Shown: piece by piece, positions 22,139 to 34,729 of the stretch
How the letters are laid out: each line of letters starts with the position of its first letter
Numbering within the stretch: position 1 is the first letter of the stretch
Source of the DNA: Monocercomonoides exilis
Taxonomy: Eukaryota > Preaxostyla > Oxymonadida > Polymastigidae
DNA length: 64,000 nucleotides
Assembly: GCA_001643675.2 (NCBI GenBank)
Contig: LSRY02000057.1
Coordinates: forward strand, 250,501-314,500
Reading direction: 5' to 3'
Notes under the pieces: model-generated
What the model saw: only the letters and a program-made list of their open reading frames with translations
The model's database searches: none
Told to the model about the DNA's origin: nothing
Made by a program: the position numbers and the translations under genes

Positions 22139-22676
22139 TCGAAAAAATAAAAAGATTTTTTTATTAGTTAAAAAATATATGGATATGGGTCTATGTGTTG
22201 ATCAATTTTTGGTTTTGTTTTTTCCATAAATCTTTGCAAAACAGCCTAGAATCGCAATATTCAGTAATAAAATTAAAAAGAGATACAAAAATGCAAAGCA
22301 GTTGTCACAGTCTGTTCCTTTTGTTCATTTATTCATTGAAGAACAAAAAAAATACATCAACAACTTCCATATTGCATTTTCATGAGTGCAAAATACGAAC
22401 AACTATTTTCACTGTAACATCTTCTTTTGTGTATTGGATTTCAATAAATTATTCTTATTTTATCTTTTGTTCAATCAAATATTGTTCATTCAGATACAGT
22501 CATTTCAAGTTCATTGGACTGAAAATTTGGACCTTGCATCTTTTCAGAAAGAAATCACTAAGTGGTAAAAATATCTGATATTTGGTAGGTGATTCCTTGA
22601 TTTTTGCTAATTCTTTTTGCTGAAGCAATTTTTGTGTTCTTTTTGAAAATCAATTCTTTGAGTTAGGTGAAATTAT
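22139..22676. other. AT-rich spacer between eIF4A-like gene and pogo 2
   Basis: Presumably contains the eIF4A-like promoter at its left edge. Open stretches here are Phe/Ile/Ser-rich and have no recognised content. Confidence 0.5.
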
Positions 22677-22679
22677 ATA

Positions 22680-24878
22680 ATCATGGACAAAACCCGGGAA
22701 AGTGGCAAAACCCTGAAATTTCTAACAAAAGACGAAAAAAAGAAAAAGCAAATTATCAAATCATATATAAGTGATAACATGCATATTTCAATTGTTTAGC
22801 AATAATTCAATAATAATATGAATAAAAAACTGAACTTGAATTATAAATTTCTCTTTTATGTAAGGATCGATTAACCATAACGTATGCATTTTCGTTCAAT
22901 ATGTCTTCTTTTCCTTCTTCAACAGCTCATTCCAAAATTTTTGCAACAGCCGAGTATATAAGACTGGATTCAAAAGTTGAAAAAATAAACTTTCTTCTTA
23001 CAAAAAAAGAAATTTCACACAAAAACATAGTTTCTTCAGAGTTGGTTTCTTCTTCGGCTCTGTATCGACATATCTCTTCTTTTAAGCAGGGAGGAGATCC
23101 TTTACACAATGGTAGACCGAATATGCTCAACAAAGAAGAACAAGAGGAAATTGAAGATTGTGCGAAAACACTATTAATTTCGACGAACAAAATAACAATA
23201 AAAGATGTCATCAGAATTGTATGGTTTATTTAACGATATGTTTTTTTACTCTTTTTTATTTATATTTTTAGGCCGAGAATGTTTTGAAGAGAAGAAAACG
23301 AAATGAAGATGACGAATGCGAAATGAAAGAAATTAATGAAAAATGGGCTCGAAGATTTATAAGTTAAAACAACGCTTTGAAAATGGTAAAGCCAAAATAT
23401 ATGGATGTAAACCGGCTCCTAGCATCCTCTTCTGCTAACATTTCTTCATGGTTTTTATTATTGAATGAAACATTAAAAACAAAAAAAATCAGTCAGTGTC
23501 TGATTTTTAATATTGACGAAACTGGAATCAGTTTATGCAAATCAGATAATAACAACATCATAACAAATTCAGATCAAAAACAGCCAGTATTGCATTCACA
23601 ACAGCATGAGCCCAACGCGACATAAACTTTTGGAGTTTATGCGGACGGATCTTCTTTGAATCCTTTGATGTTGTGGCCTTCAAAAACAGTTCCAAAAGAT
23701 CTTCTTCCTTTGAAGTTTCGAAATGAAGAAATTATTGCCAATGGAAGTGGATGGATTACAAAAAGTGACTACGAAGAAATTATGATGCAACACATATTAC
23801 CTGCAATAGACAAAAAAAGAATTGAACTGAATGGATCGGAAGCGTCGGCTCTTTTTATCATGGACGGGCATTCACCGAGGCTTTGCTTGTTTGTTTGTAC
23901 ATGGTGTCACAAACATTCTATTGAAATTGTTATTCTTCCATCTCACACCACTCATTTAACACACCCACTTGATAGATACGAGTTTGCCCTGTTCAAAAAA
24001 AGGTTACATTCTACTTTCGAACCTCCCACCGAAAGTGGAGTATCTGCCTACAGAAAAGCTCTTGTTACAGCTTTGGAAGATGCAGTGTGTACTGCACTGG
24101 ATCCCAGAACTATTAGAAAATCATTCTACACATGCGGAATTGAGCCCTTCGATCTTTCCGTTGTTTTGGATCGATTGCCCAATCAGTTGTCAATCGCAAA
24201 AATTTCTTCGCTAACTTCTTCATACACTTTTTCCGTTATCATGAACAAAAAGGTTATCACAAGTGATGAATTTGTTGAGGAGAACGCCACACGTGAGGAA
24301 GGTTTGAATTATTTAAATCAATTTTATTGGGTTTATTTTTAAGAAAATTGTATTATTTTTACATAAAAATGTGAACTAAACAAATTTAGCGTCATCACAT
24401 CCAAGTTGGCATCAGTGTGTCAACATGATGAGCAACAGAATAAAAGTTGTGATAAAACAATTTCTGGGCAAAACATAGAAGAAGAAATTGAGGAGAATGA
24501 ATTGTTTGCGGCTGAAAAACGAAAAAGAAAGAAGGTTTCGGAATCAGCTTGGGGAAGACAGTTTGACTATAACTAAATAACATAACTTTTTTCGAGGAAC
24601 AAAAACTTTGAATGCCCGATTTTTAAATTTTCGTTATTGTTCCATAAATAACGAAAGCCAAATGCTTCGGTTAATGTTTTTTTTCGCACCAAAGTTAATA
24701 AAATAGAAAAGAATTCAATCAAAAAACAACTTAAATAGAAACTGTTTTTAAATTTTTTGTTTTTTTCCAGATGAACATGACCCACAAATTCAACAAACAA
24801 AAAATCAAATCTGAAGAAATCGAAAACTTCGGGGGTATGCCTCCGGGTTTTGTCCTTTTCCAGGGTTTTGTCCATGAT
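22680..24878 (+). mobile_element. pogo-type transposon 2
   Basis: A 2,199-bp element with inverted ends ATCATGGACAAAACCC… and …GGGTTTTGTCCATGAT, flanked by TA at 22678-22679 and 24879-24880, the target duplication typical of the Tc1/mariner superfamily. Inside both ends the ACAAAACCC motif recurs (GACAAAACCCGG on the right arm, GGCAAAACCCTG on the left), suggesting repeated transposase-binding sites. The ends do not match those of pogo 1, so this is a separate lineage. It carries one transposase gene. Confidence 0.85.
22901..24576 (+). pseudogene. pogo-like DDE transposase with two in-frame stops
   Basis: Exon 1 (22901-23218) encodes a helix-turn-helix-like DNA-binding part (ALYRHISSFKQGG, GRPNMLNKEEQEEIE). 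A 53-nt intron follows (23219-23271, GTATGG…TTTTTAG). The core in the same frame carries all three catalytic acidic motifs: FNIDETGISL, LFIMDGHSPR and HTTHLTHPLDRYEFALFKK. TAA stops interrupt it at 23365-23367 and 23623-23625. Near 24340 a GT…TTTAG intron of about 61 nt probably leads to a last exon with an acidic/basic tail (EENELFAAEKRKRKK) ending in TAA at 24576. This tail resembles the last exon of the pogo 1 transposase. Core motifs are intact, so loss of function is due to the two stops. Confidence 0.8.
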
Positions 24879-24884
24879 TATATC

Positions 24885-25295
24885 TTCCACTTCAATAAAG
24901 TGAAATGTACAATTTTCAATGGAAAGAAGATAACAGCGTCATAGAGAATTATCTTAAAGAGAGAAGTGGAAGAATGAATATTAAATGATGAGAATTGAAT
25001 TTCATAATATAAATACTTTGAGAGTCGCTTCAAAGAATTTCTAAGTTGTAAAATGTAAACAAAAAATATGTGAAATGCATATTTCGATATTTACAAGATT
25101 TCTGAAACAATAATGAAGGAATAAGAAAAGTTACCAACATGCCAAATTTATTTTCTTCATTACAATTACGAAAGGTATGAAATGAAGCGCGAAGCAATTA
25201 TCAACATCAAAATTAAATATATTGCAAATGATCAAAATGACCCATTATTATAATTTTTCTCAATAAATAAAATAGAAAATCGATTTAGCTCATCA
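24885..25295. other. AT-rich spacer
   Basis: No gene or repeat recognised. It lies immediately upstream of the beta-helix receptor pseudogene and presumably held its promoter. Confidence 0.5.
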
Positions 25296-25297
25296 AA

Positions 25298-28200
25298 ATG
25301 AATTTATTAATATCTATCGCTGTTATTTTGGATAATGTCATTTACGAACATTGTTTGTGAAAAGATGCCACAAACGACAAAATGAGAATAATTCAAGAAG
25401 ATAATGTTTTGCAAATGATTCCTTCACAGGCTTTGAAAACTTCAACAGAAGCTGAAAATAAATTTAATATATCGAAAATTAATATTCAAGCATGTCATTG
25501 TGAAAAGAGTTCTGAACCTGATGAATCTGATGGTTGGAAAGGAAAATGGAGAAAGAATCAAAGCAACAGAATCGAATCGGCAAACACAAACACAAACAGG
25601 AATATCATCACAACTGATGGGGAAGCATCAAATTTCAATACCCACAACGAAAAGAAGTTTAAAGAAAAATTGAAGAAAGCAAAATGATGAGTCATTTTAT
25701 TCTGGATAATTCATCAGTCCATTGCATGAATTTAGGGATGATTTCAAATAGAAATATTAGTTCAATAATCTTAAAAGCAAAAAGTGTTGCAATGATAATT
25801 GGATACCGTTTTGAGATCAGAGGCGAAATAAGTCCGTTTGATTTATGTTTCAGTCAAATTCAACTTACAAACTTGACACTTCGTTTTTGGAATGCACAGC
25901 AAACTATAATGCCTCCTCTATTCTCCACAAAAATGAGTGATTCAAAAAGCCAGTCTGCTAATTACGTTTCTCTTTATTCGTCATGTTTTACCTCATACCA
26001 GATATCTTCACCTCCATTTCTGTCTTCTTTATATGTTGAGAGTGCTTCACTCACAAATTTGTTTTTCTCCAATGTTTCAACAGTTCCAACACATAGATTT
26101 ATTCCTTCTTCTTTGCGATGCAGACACACAACTTTGATGTTTGACTGTAATTTTTCATCAGTCTGTGATGTGTTTGATGGGGGAATAGTTCCTTCACTCA
26201 ACAATCCCTTGGCCTCTCTGACAGTTTCAAACATCTCGTTTCTTGAATGTCGAATAACAAGAAATGCAAATATTATTGGAACTGCAGAGATGCCATTAAA
26301 GCCAGGGAGACAGAATATTGCAAACAATGGATCGAATGCATTCACTTGGTGCGAGTGGAACGGATCGAGTACAATAGGAACAGACATATCTTTATCAGAT
26401 GGTATTTCTAGTGGAGGAGCAATATGTGTGTGCCATCAGACGAAAGGAGAACTTTCTGTTTTTCACTGTTTATTTAATAATTGCTTTGCATACAGTCGTG
26501 GAGGTGGAATAATGTTTCATGATGTGAAATCTGTTCATATAGAATACAACACATTCAACTCATGCACGGCTCTAAACCATATTGGAGGAGCAATGAATGT
26601 ATTTGGAATAAGATCATGTACCCGAATCAGTGGATGTGAATTCAAGAGATGCAAAGCAAAAAGCTTTGGAGGAGAGATCAATCTTGATGATTTTCAGGTT
26701 TCAGCAACAAACTGCATTGAATCAGAAAAAGGAGGAGGGGAGAGTGCGTGTGTGTTTGACTGCAGTTTCACTTCATGCTTTGTTGAAAATGCTAATGGTG
26801 GAGGCATGCGTTGTTATAATATTCCTGTTCAAGTCAAGATAAGGAGCATTCAGTTTATTTCATGCAATGCATCGTCAAATGGTGGAGGATTGAGTGCGGA
26901 TCCACGTATGACAACAGCACCAAAAGATGGATATTATTTTTATTTCTTATTTTTCCATAAATGTGAATGCAAGACTGTGTCCAATCCATATGGTCACGAT
27001 ATGGTATATGGAGATCATTTTAATCTCTATTTGAATTCTGGAAATCCATTTTATGTATGCTATACAACAAACACAGATGAAACGAGAGTGTGTTATGCAC
27101 ATGAATATTTGATTGCCAATGATAAATGGTTATATCAGCACACAGAAAAGAAGGATTGGCTGAAAAAGGGGGTTCTCAATCGACTTGTGGCTGCTGAGGG
27201 AGGAGTTGAAGACGAGCTGTGTGGGATAGATGAGTCAAGTGCACGCAAAACCATTGGCATTGCAGCCAGTTGGAGTACAACACATACATTATTAGTGGTC
27301 ACTCTGATGGAAGGGAATCACAGAAACGAAGAGGTGACAATTGAAACAAATATGAATAAGATGTGAGTTAAAGTGAAAGGAAGAGGAACAAGCATTATTG
27401 GAACACATTCGCTTTCTTCTCCTTAAACAACGCTGTTCAGCGTGAGGAGTGGGCAGCTGGAGATTCTTCATGTGGGAATTGATCACAATTCTGAAAGAGA
27501 TTCTTCTCCAAATGTGTTTGTTGTTTCTGATGGGAGCTGGTTACTTTCATTGGAGGATTTGCTGATTTCGTCAAGTATAGTTGGAACGAATGTTATATCA
27601 TCATCTGTATTTGTGGTGGCGCTGTCACAGCTGAGGATGATTGACGTGGAGATCATAAATTTTAATGTCTCAAAACCATTGTTCTCTGAACCGAATCTCT
27701 CTTCTTCTTCTTCATTGTCGTCATTGTCGTCATCTGCACTGTATCTGACAGCCACAGCATCAGGAGATAGGGTGCTTGCGAATGTGAAGTTGACTGAAGG
27801 AGATGGGGTGGTTGTGGCAAAGAGTGTGAATGGAGATGAGACATTTGTGGTGTGCAACACAACAATAGAGCAATGTGTATGTGAGAATGGGAATGGTGGA
27901 GGAATATATGTTGTGTTGAAGGGAAGTGGGAAAGTTATTGCGAATGGAACGAGTGTGATTGATTGATGCAAGGCAGAGAATAATGGAGGGAGAGGATGGA
28001 GAGGAGGAGGGATGTTTGTGTTGATGGAGAGTGGGGGATGTGGATTGTTAATTGGAGAGAATGTAGAGGTTTCGAAAGTGAATGTGAATGTTGCAGAATA
28101 TGGGAAGGATGTGTTTGTGAGTTGTGGGAGTGGTGTGTCGTTGGAGTCAAAAGAAAATACCAGTTCATTTGCATTTTTCACTCCACTGTCGATTCCATCA

Positions 28201-31200
28201 GATGTATTGAAACTGAGTGGGAGTGAAAATGGGGAAGAAAGTGGAGTGATTCCACTGTTTGTGTTTTTGTACACAATGGGGACAAATGTGATTGTTGATG
28301 GGAGTGGAGGAAATGGGATGGACCACAATTATTGTGGATTTGATGTATTCAGGTGTTTGACAGTTGACTATTGTGTGAACTCAAGACTGAGTGAAAATTC
28401 AAAGGAAATAGAGGTTGTTTCATCTTCGTCAATAAATGATGAAATAACAGGACCATCATTTGGTGTGATAATTTCAGGCAGAATAACATCATCATCATCA
28501 GAGGGAGAGAGGATGGGAGTGAATGTGAGTGATGGAGGATCAGACACACAAGATTGGCTTGTTGGATGTTCGACTTCACTGACAATGAGCAGACTTTCAT
28601 TTGTTGTGAAAGGGCAGTTGAATTCAAGGAGAAGTGCATTCTTCCATTCAACATCAACACTCGATCTGACGAACTGTTCAGTTTCATTTGAAAGTGGGGC
28701 ATTGACCAATGGAAAGATAGGATACAGCATCATTGAGATGACAGGAGGGAATCTGATTGTTGATGGATTTGTGATGGAAAGCGGAGTGACACTGAAGATG
28801 AATGGGAAATCTCCAATCACAATGAGAAATGGAGTGAAATTGGAATTGAAGAACAGCAGAGTGAGTGGAATGGAAGTGAATGTGGCAGGTGGAAATGGAG
28901 GAGGGGGATGTTTGAATGTTGGGATGGGCGTTAATGGGAATGTGAAAATTGAAGAAAGCAACTTTTCCTCGGTCTGCTCAGGTGGAAATGGAATGAAAGG
29001 GGGAGGGGTGATGATATCAGCGGGGAAAGGAGGGAGTTTGGAAATGAAAGGAGTGAAATATTCAGGATGTGAAGTGCCATCAGAGGATGTTGAGGACGGA
29101 GGGAGAGGAATGGGAGGAGGGATGTTTGTGAAGCTGGCAGATGAGATGGGAACATTTGTGATGGGAGGGATGGAATTTGAGGGATGTGATGGGTGGAAAG
29201 GGAAGAATGTGTTTGTTTCTGGATGGAATCTGAGAGAAATTGTGAACAAGGAGCACCTGAAATGGGAAATGAATGATGAGGAGTTGGGATCATTGGATGA
29301 GTTGTGTGGATGGGAGAGGAAGACGACAGGAGAGGAGGGATATGTGATTCCACTTGTTGTGTATTTGTGGAGAAACTGGAGCAGGAATGGATTTGTTTCG
29401 AAGGAGAAAGGAGGAGACTTCAGTGGGTGTGGAGATTCAGAAGCACCATGTTCATCGATTGACCACTTATTTTCTCTGAGATATGGTTCACTTGGAGAAG
29501 GCGAATCACGCATCAACATTGTTGGAACAGGAGCATTCAACAGAGTAATATCATTTCAAACACCTCCTTCACTTATAGAAACACCAGTTGTGACAATTGA
29601 AGGATAAAAGAAAGGGACATTTTTGAAAGTGAGAGAAATGGATGCAAATGGAGAAGGTGAATCGATGGTTGTTTCGAATGTTCATTTTTCGTTCACGAAT
29701 TTGTCATTTTCTCTACCAAATGAACTTGTTTCTCAATCATCGCTCATTCACTCTGCACTATCCTCAGCAACATCCCTTTCAATCATGAGGTGCTCATTTG
29801 ATTGCGAGGATTCAACAAAAGATACGAAATATTGCTTGATGAAAACAGATGGAGGGAGTTTGACGATTGAGGATGTCACTCTTTCTTAGTTCAATCTTGC
29901 AAAAGGTTTTGTGGAATTCACAGCAGATGTGATGATGGTCGATGTGGTGAATGTGTCTGTTTCGAACACAACCATATCTGGAAACAGTCTGATATCGCTG
30001 AGTCAGCCATCCCCAACAAATATGTTGATCAGCAATGAAAGAGTGAACACAAGGCAAACAGTGAGGGTGAACAGCTCCTCATTTGTGAACATCACATGTT
30101 TGGAGAACAGGGCAAGTGTGATGAGTGTGGTAATGTTCTCATCTGGGATGGAATGTGTGATTGGGGATGTGAGGATGGTGTCAATGAGGAGGGAGAAGGC
30201 GATGGTGCATTTTGAAGGGAAGATGGAGGAAAGAGGAAAGGAGAGGAGTATGTTGGTGCTTGTGAATGAGAGTGTGGTGGAGAGGTGCTTGTTCGTGTTT
30301 GGAGAGATGTTTGAGAGCACATACAAATATGTTGCGAAAGTGAAGGATGGGAGAACAGTGATGAATGAATATTCGTTTGATGGTTCGTCCACTGAGATGG
30401 GAAAGAGGTTGAAGAACACACTTGTTGGGGAAGAGGGAGGAGAGATGGATATGGTGAGATGCACAATCAGGCACATCCATCATTGTGGCAGATTGGTTGT
30501 GATCTGTGGGGAATCGAGAGTGATAATGAGTGAGACAAGGATTGGGGATGTGGAATCAGAAGGAGATGTGGTTGTTGTGGAGGAGGAGGCGAGAGTGAGT
30601 GTGAAATAAGAGAAAATGGAGAATATCACAACTATGGTGGAGTGGAGTGTGATGGTGATGAGAGAGTGTGGAGATGGAAATCTTTCTAACTGCACATTCA
30701 GTGGGTGTGAGAGTGGAAGAGAGAAGGGAGGGATTGTTTTGGTGAAGAATTGTGAAGATGTGAGGATTGAGATGTGTGATGTGTGTGGAGGAGTGGACAG
30801 GGCAGATAAAGAAAATTTATGGAGATGAATGAAAAGGAGGAAAAGGAGGGAAGAGAAAGGATCTGCAAGTGGAATGGATCGATGGTTGGGGTTGAGAAGA
30901 GCAGGGTTGTGATGAAGGATACGAGGATTCGGGAGAGTGGGAAAGGTGGATTGTCTGTGAGTGGAGGTGGTGTGACAATTGAGAAAGGAGAGTTTGAGAA
31001 CAACAATCCATTCATTGAAAAATATCCGTCAGTGAGAAGAAACATTATTTGCTCGGATTCTGGATCATTGACCATTTCCAGCTTGAAAGGGGGAGATGGA
31101 CAAGAGAGGAATTCATCTTTTTGGATTTTGAATGATGGATGTGATTTGAGAGGGATAGCAGGAGAAAGGGCATCTCCTTTCTTCATTCCCAGACTGGAAG

Positions 31201-32876
31201 AAGTTTCAGTGAATGAAAATGGAAGCAATATTGTTGTGAAATTCAAGGGATCACTTTTTGTGCCTTGTGACTTGTCATTCAGACCTGAGTATAAAACAGG
31301 AGATGAGGAGTTGGTTGAGACATATCAGTTTGAGGAAGACAGTTTTGTTTCAGAAACTGAAGTGATTGGAAAAATCCAATCAGAAAATCTTTCAAAGGTT
31401 GCAGATGAAACAGAGGTTTCTGTGACGATTCTGTTTGGAAAGCAATCGTCTTCCACTTCTCCACAGATACTGAAGAACAAGACAGAATCAAAGTCAGAAA
31501 ATGAAAGAGTTGTTGAAGGAGGAAAAGAAAGGAAATCTTATTGGTTGTTGATAGTTATTGTGCTTGTTGTTATTCTTTTGATTGTTCTCATTGTTTCAAT
31601 AATATTGGCTGTTCGATGGAGAAAACAAAAGAGAAGGACGGAAGAATTGGAAATGATTGTGAACGACAACATCAGAAAGGATCCGAAGGCATTTGAGATG
31701 GTATCGATGGAGATGTCAACTGAGGAGCAGTGGAGGAGAGCAGAAAGAGAAGCCGAGAAGAAAAATGATGAGAGGATGAAGAAGAGGGTGTATGATACGA
31801 ATATGCAACATTCTGAGTCATCTGAGCATCTTCTTTCTGAGAGTGGATCAACTGAATATATCTTGGGGAGAGACTCAGACAAGATCCCTCAATGGATGTT
31901 GGAGAAAGATGAAGAAGAAGAGATAAGGAAGAGAACACCTTCGCCATCCATTTCATCCACTTCAACCACTTCAACCACATCAACAACTGATTCAGATTCC
32001 ACATTTGTTCGAGGGGAGGATTTGTGTCCAACCACTTCATCCATGTCGAACTTGGTGGATGCAATGGCCTGCTCATCCCCTCATGAGAAGCTGATTGTGG
32101 ATCTGAGGGATTCGCTGTTCATGTTGTTGCATGGAAGGAATAAGACAAAGGAGATGGCAATTGGAAGTCTTCAAGAGAGAGAACAAACAGCTGCCCAGAT
32201 CCTGTTCTGGGTGGCGAATGGATCTCTTCATTCATTTGATGAGATGGAAAATCCTCTTCAGTCACTTGTCAATTTGAGTCCGCACATTATTCTTTTCTCA
32301 GAGCATATGGTCATATGCATTGTGATGCATTCAGACTTATTGTCAGATGATGATTCTGACTCATCATCCATATCTTCATCAACTGTTGTCACATCTGCCA
32401 GTGATGATGATGAAGACTCCCTTCCTTCTTCAGCCTTTGAGGATGAGGATGACTTCAAAAAAGAGTGTCTGAGGTGGAAGGCGCCAGAGCTGCTGATGAA
32501 CAAGAATATGGGAGCAACAAAGGAATCTGTGGCATTCTCGATTGGGATGATGTTGTGGGAGTGCTTGACCCTTCAAATCCCATTTGGAGATTATGAGGCA
32601 GAAGTGGCAGGGCAGAAGATTGTGAATGGGGAGAGACCGAATTTCGAAAGCATCAGCACATCCTCGATGGAGAATATTGCCAAGTGTTGTTTGTCTGGAT
32701 GTGCCTCACAGAGGCTGACTTTGGCTTTGTTGAAGCGTGAGTTCATTCAGCGCTTCCCACCAGGTGCTGCTGTGCTCACAATGACAGATGCTGTTGAATG
32801 CTACAGTGGGTGTGATGGGGAGAGTGAGCGACGCAGAGACTCAGGAAACAGAGGGGAACAGGAAAGCATGTGCTAG
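25298..32876 (+). pseudogene. Beta-helix receptor with membrane helix and pseudokinase, multiply interrupted
   Basis: The start at 25298 gives a signal-peptide-like MNLLISIAVILDNVIYE. Then follow about 1,700 codons of Cys/Gly-rich short repeats (FNNCFAYSRGGGI, FSSVCSGGNGMKGGG), in modules marked by KxGxDxFV and by CG…PCxSID (e.g. CGDSEAPCSSID near 29440). The C-terminal part has a beta-sandwich-like region, a membrane helix (31540-31610, LLIVIVLVVILLIVLIV) and a cytoplasmic kinase-like domain. The latter retains RWKAPELLMN and AFSIGMMLWECLTLQIPFGD but lacks recognisable VAIK, HRD and DFG. In-frame stops: TGA 25358 (or an unplaced intron), TGA 27364, TAA 27424, TGA 27964, TAA 29605, TAG 29887, TAA 30607. 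Frame changes lie near 25684 and 30810-30826. The 30819-32876 part is fully open. Ancestral role: probably surface adhesion or signalling. Confidence 0.8.
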
Positions 32877-32899
32877 TGGTGAAAATGGTGGTGATCATT

Positions 32900-34085
32900 A
32901 GCTTTGTCTTTTCTTCACCCTTTTCCCAATGCATTTGAGAAGAAAGATAATGATATCAATATACTTCTCTACACTCTTGTGTTCTTCAAACAAACTGTTC
33001 AGCTGTTCAGATGTTAATGCAATTGTCTCTTTGAAGGAGCATCTGGTCAAAAACTCACTTAATCACCTACAGGAGAAAATCTAAATTTTGATGTATTGCG
33101 TTCAAAGAGCGATGTTTGATTGTTATTGATGAATAAATAAACATTTTTGGAGACTGATGAAGAAAATGAAGTTCAACGGACATCATGAACACAACTAATA
33201 TGAAGAGAACAGAAGAATTGCTTTTGTTTGTTTTTTGTGTGGCAGATGATTGAATTTTTGAGTTGTCAGCTGGCTCCATCATTTGCATTTGGTTTTCAAT
33301 GCAGGTGATTGGATCTTTGCTGTTTTTTTGGAAAATATTTCCTTGAAGAATCTACCATCTGAAGATTTATTTACAAGCTGCCACATTTTTGCTTTTCTTT
33401 CAAACAAAAGAATTCTATTGATGATAAAGATATTTTGTATTTGTTTGACCAATATCGATTTTGAAGTGGAGTATTTTCAGTTGTTTTCTTTGAACTTGTT
33501 TTTCATTTTTGTATTTGTAACTCTGACTTTTTTTTAATTCAGTTGCTTTATTCAGTGACAAATTTTGTTCTTATCTTTTTCTCTTAATTTTTTCCAATTC
33601 TTTCACCATTTGCTTTTGTTCTATTCTGTTCAAAGAATAATCTTCAAAATGGCTTTCACCTTCTTTTGTTTTCGTTCTTTGTATTTTGAAATAGCAAACA
33701 TTTTTCATTATTTATTATTCATCACATGTGTATACATTCATGTTACTCCTTCAATAATTGTAACTCAATTCTTTTATATTTCACACTCATTTCATTTTTG
33801 CATTCATTCATTTTGCTTTTAGAAAAAGAATTATCATTTTTTCGCATTTCACAACAAATGATGAAACATATCGTTTAATTTATGAAACAAGAATATTTCC
33901 TCAGCAAACGAACAGATTCTGATAATCTTCAAAAGATCCGAGAAACAAATGATTATCATTTTATCCTCAGACATCTGTAAAGTGACAATCAAAAAAGAAA
34001 GTTAGAAAGAAAAGGAAAAGGAAAAGGAGAATGAAAAGGTAAAAGTGAATAAGGGAAAAAAGAAAACAGTTTTTAAAAAATATTT
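32900..34085. other. AT-rich spacer downstream of receptor pseudogene
   Basis: Contains Phe/Leu-rich chance open frames only (e.g. 33283-33822). No repeat or gene recognised. Confidence 0.5.
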
Positions 34086-34168
34086 GTGTTATTCTTTTTG
34101 ATAAGTCGCGAATGTTTTATTTCTGGGTTAGAAAAAAATGAACCTTATTTGATCACATTTGGTTATAT

Positions 34169-34354
34169 ATATGGGGCATTATTTTTGCGTTTATGAAAAA
34201 AACAAAGATTTGTTCCAAACTTTTTCTGCCATCTTATCATTGTTAATCTAACATTCTCATGTCAAATGATTCTAGTAAAATTCAAAAATTGAGAGAAAAA
34301 TATTTGATAGAGAAGAATGGAACTTAATTCATAAAGTGAAAATTTTGTTCCATA
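34169..34354. repeat. MITE family C, copy 1
   Basis: A 186-bp segment with short imperfect inverted ends (ATATGGGGCATTATTTTTG… and …GAAAATTTTGTTCCATAT). It is similar along its length to 55618-55807, including the shared internal GATTTGTTCCAA and AGAATGGAAC blocks. It abuts family A copy 2 directly. Confidence 0.65.
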
Positions 34355-34559
34355 TGGCTGATCCTTTTAGAAATCATTTCATTAAAGTTTCGATCAAAAT
34401 TTTGTTCTCAATGAGATTTTGGAAAAAATGAGTCGAAATAGTGAATATTTATTGTTAATGATATTGCCATTGCAAAAACAAATATTGACTCAAATTCCAT
34501 TGAGATTAAAATAATGATCAAAACTCGAACGAAAGTTTGATATCAAAAAGGATCAGCCA
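34355..34559. repeat. MITE family A, copy 2
   Basis: A 205-bp element with ends TGGCTGATCCTTTTAGAAAT… and …AAAAAGGATCAGCCA. It is similar throughout to 54-264, including the GATCAAAACTCGAACGAAAG block at the right end. It is inserted at or next to the end of family C within family B. Confidence 0.8.
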
Positions 34560-34729
34560 ATTTTTTTTTTTTGTTTAATCATTTTGAAAATGAGAATGGA
34601 AAAAACCATTTAACAAAGAATAAATGCATTGTGGGAAAATTTTATGGATTAATAGAAATATGATCGAATATGGTTCAATTTCACAAAATCCAGATTTTTA
34701 ACATCGTGACTTCTCAAAAAGAATAACCC

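Larger units (their letters stand above)
34086..34729. repeat. MITE family B, copy split by two other MITEs
   Basis: The outer ends (GTGTTATTCTTTTTGATAAG… and …CAAAAAGAATAACCC) match the family B termini of 6833-7072, with more substitutions. Families C (34169-34354) and A (34355-34559) sit inside, back to back. Removing them leaves about 250 bp, the family B size, which supports this as the oldest of the three insertions. Confidence 0.7.

Noticed and set aside
27483-29540. Long antisense open frames opposite the beta-helix pseudogene
   Set aside because: They mirror the Gly/Ser/Val-rich sense frame with Pro/Thr/Ser-rich nonsense; the sense strand has the paralogues and motifs.
7554-30609. 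In-frame TAA/TAG read as glutamine (alternative code, as in some oxymonads)
   Set aside because: The 4,684-codon phosphatase and the 1,503-codon open surface gene contain many CAA/CAG and no in-frame TAA/TAG. Three host genes end in TAA at the expected C-terminus. One pseudogene stop replaces a conserved Glu, and TGA stops also occur, so gene decay explains the pattern better.
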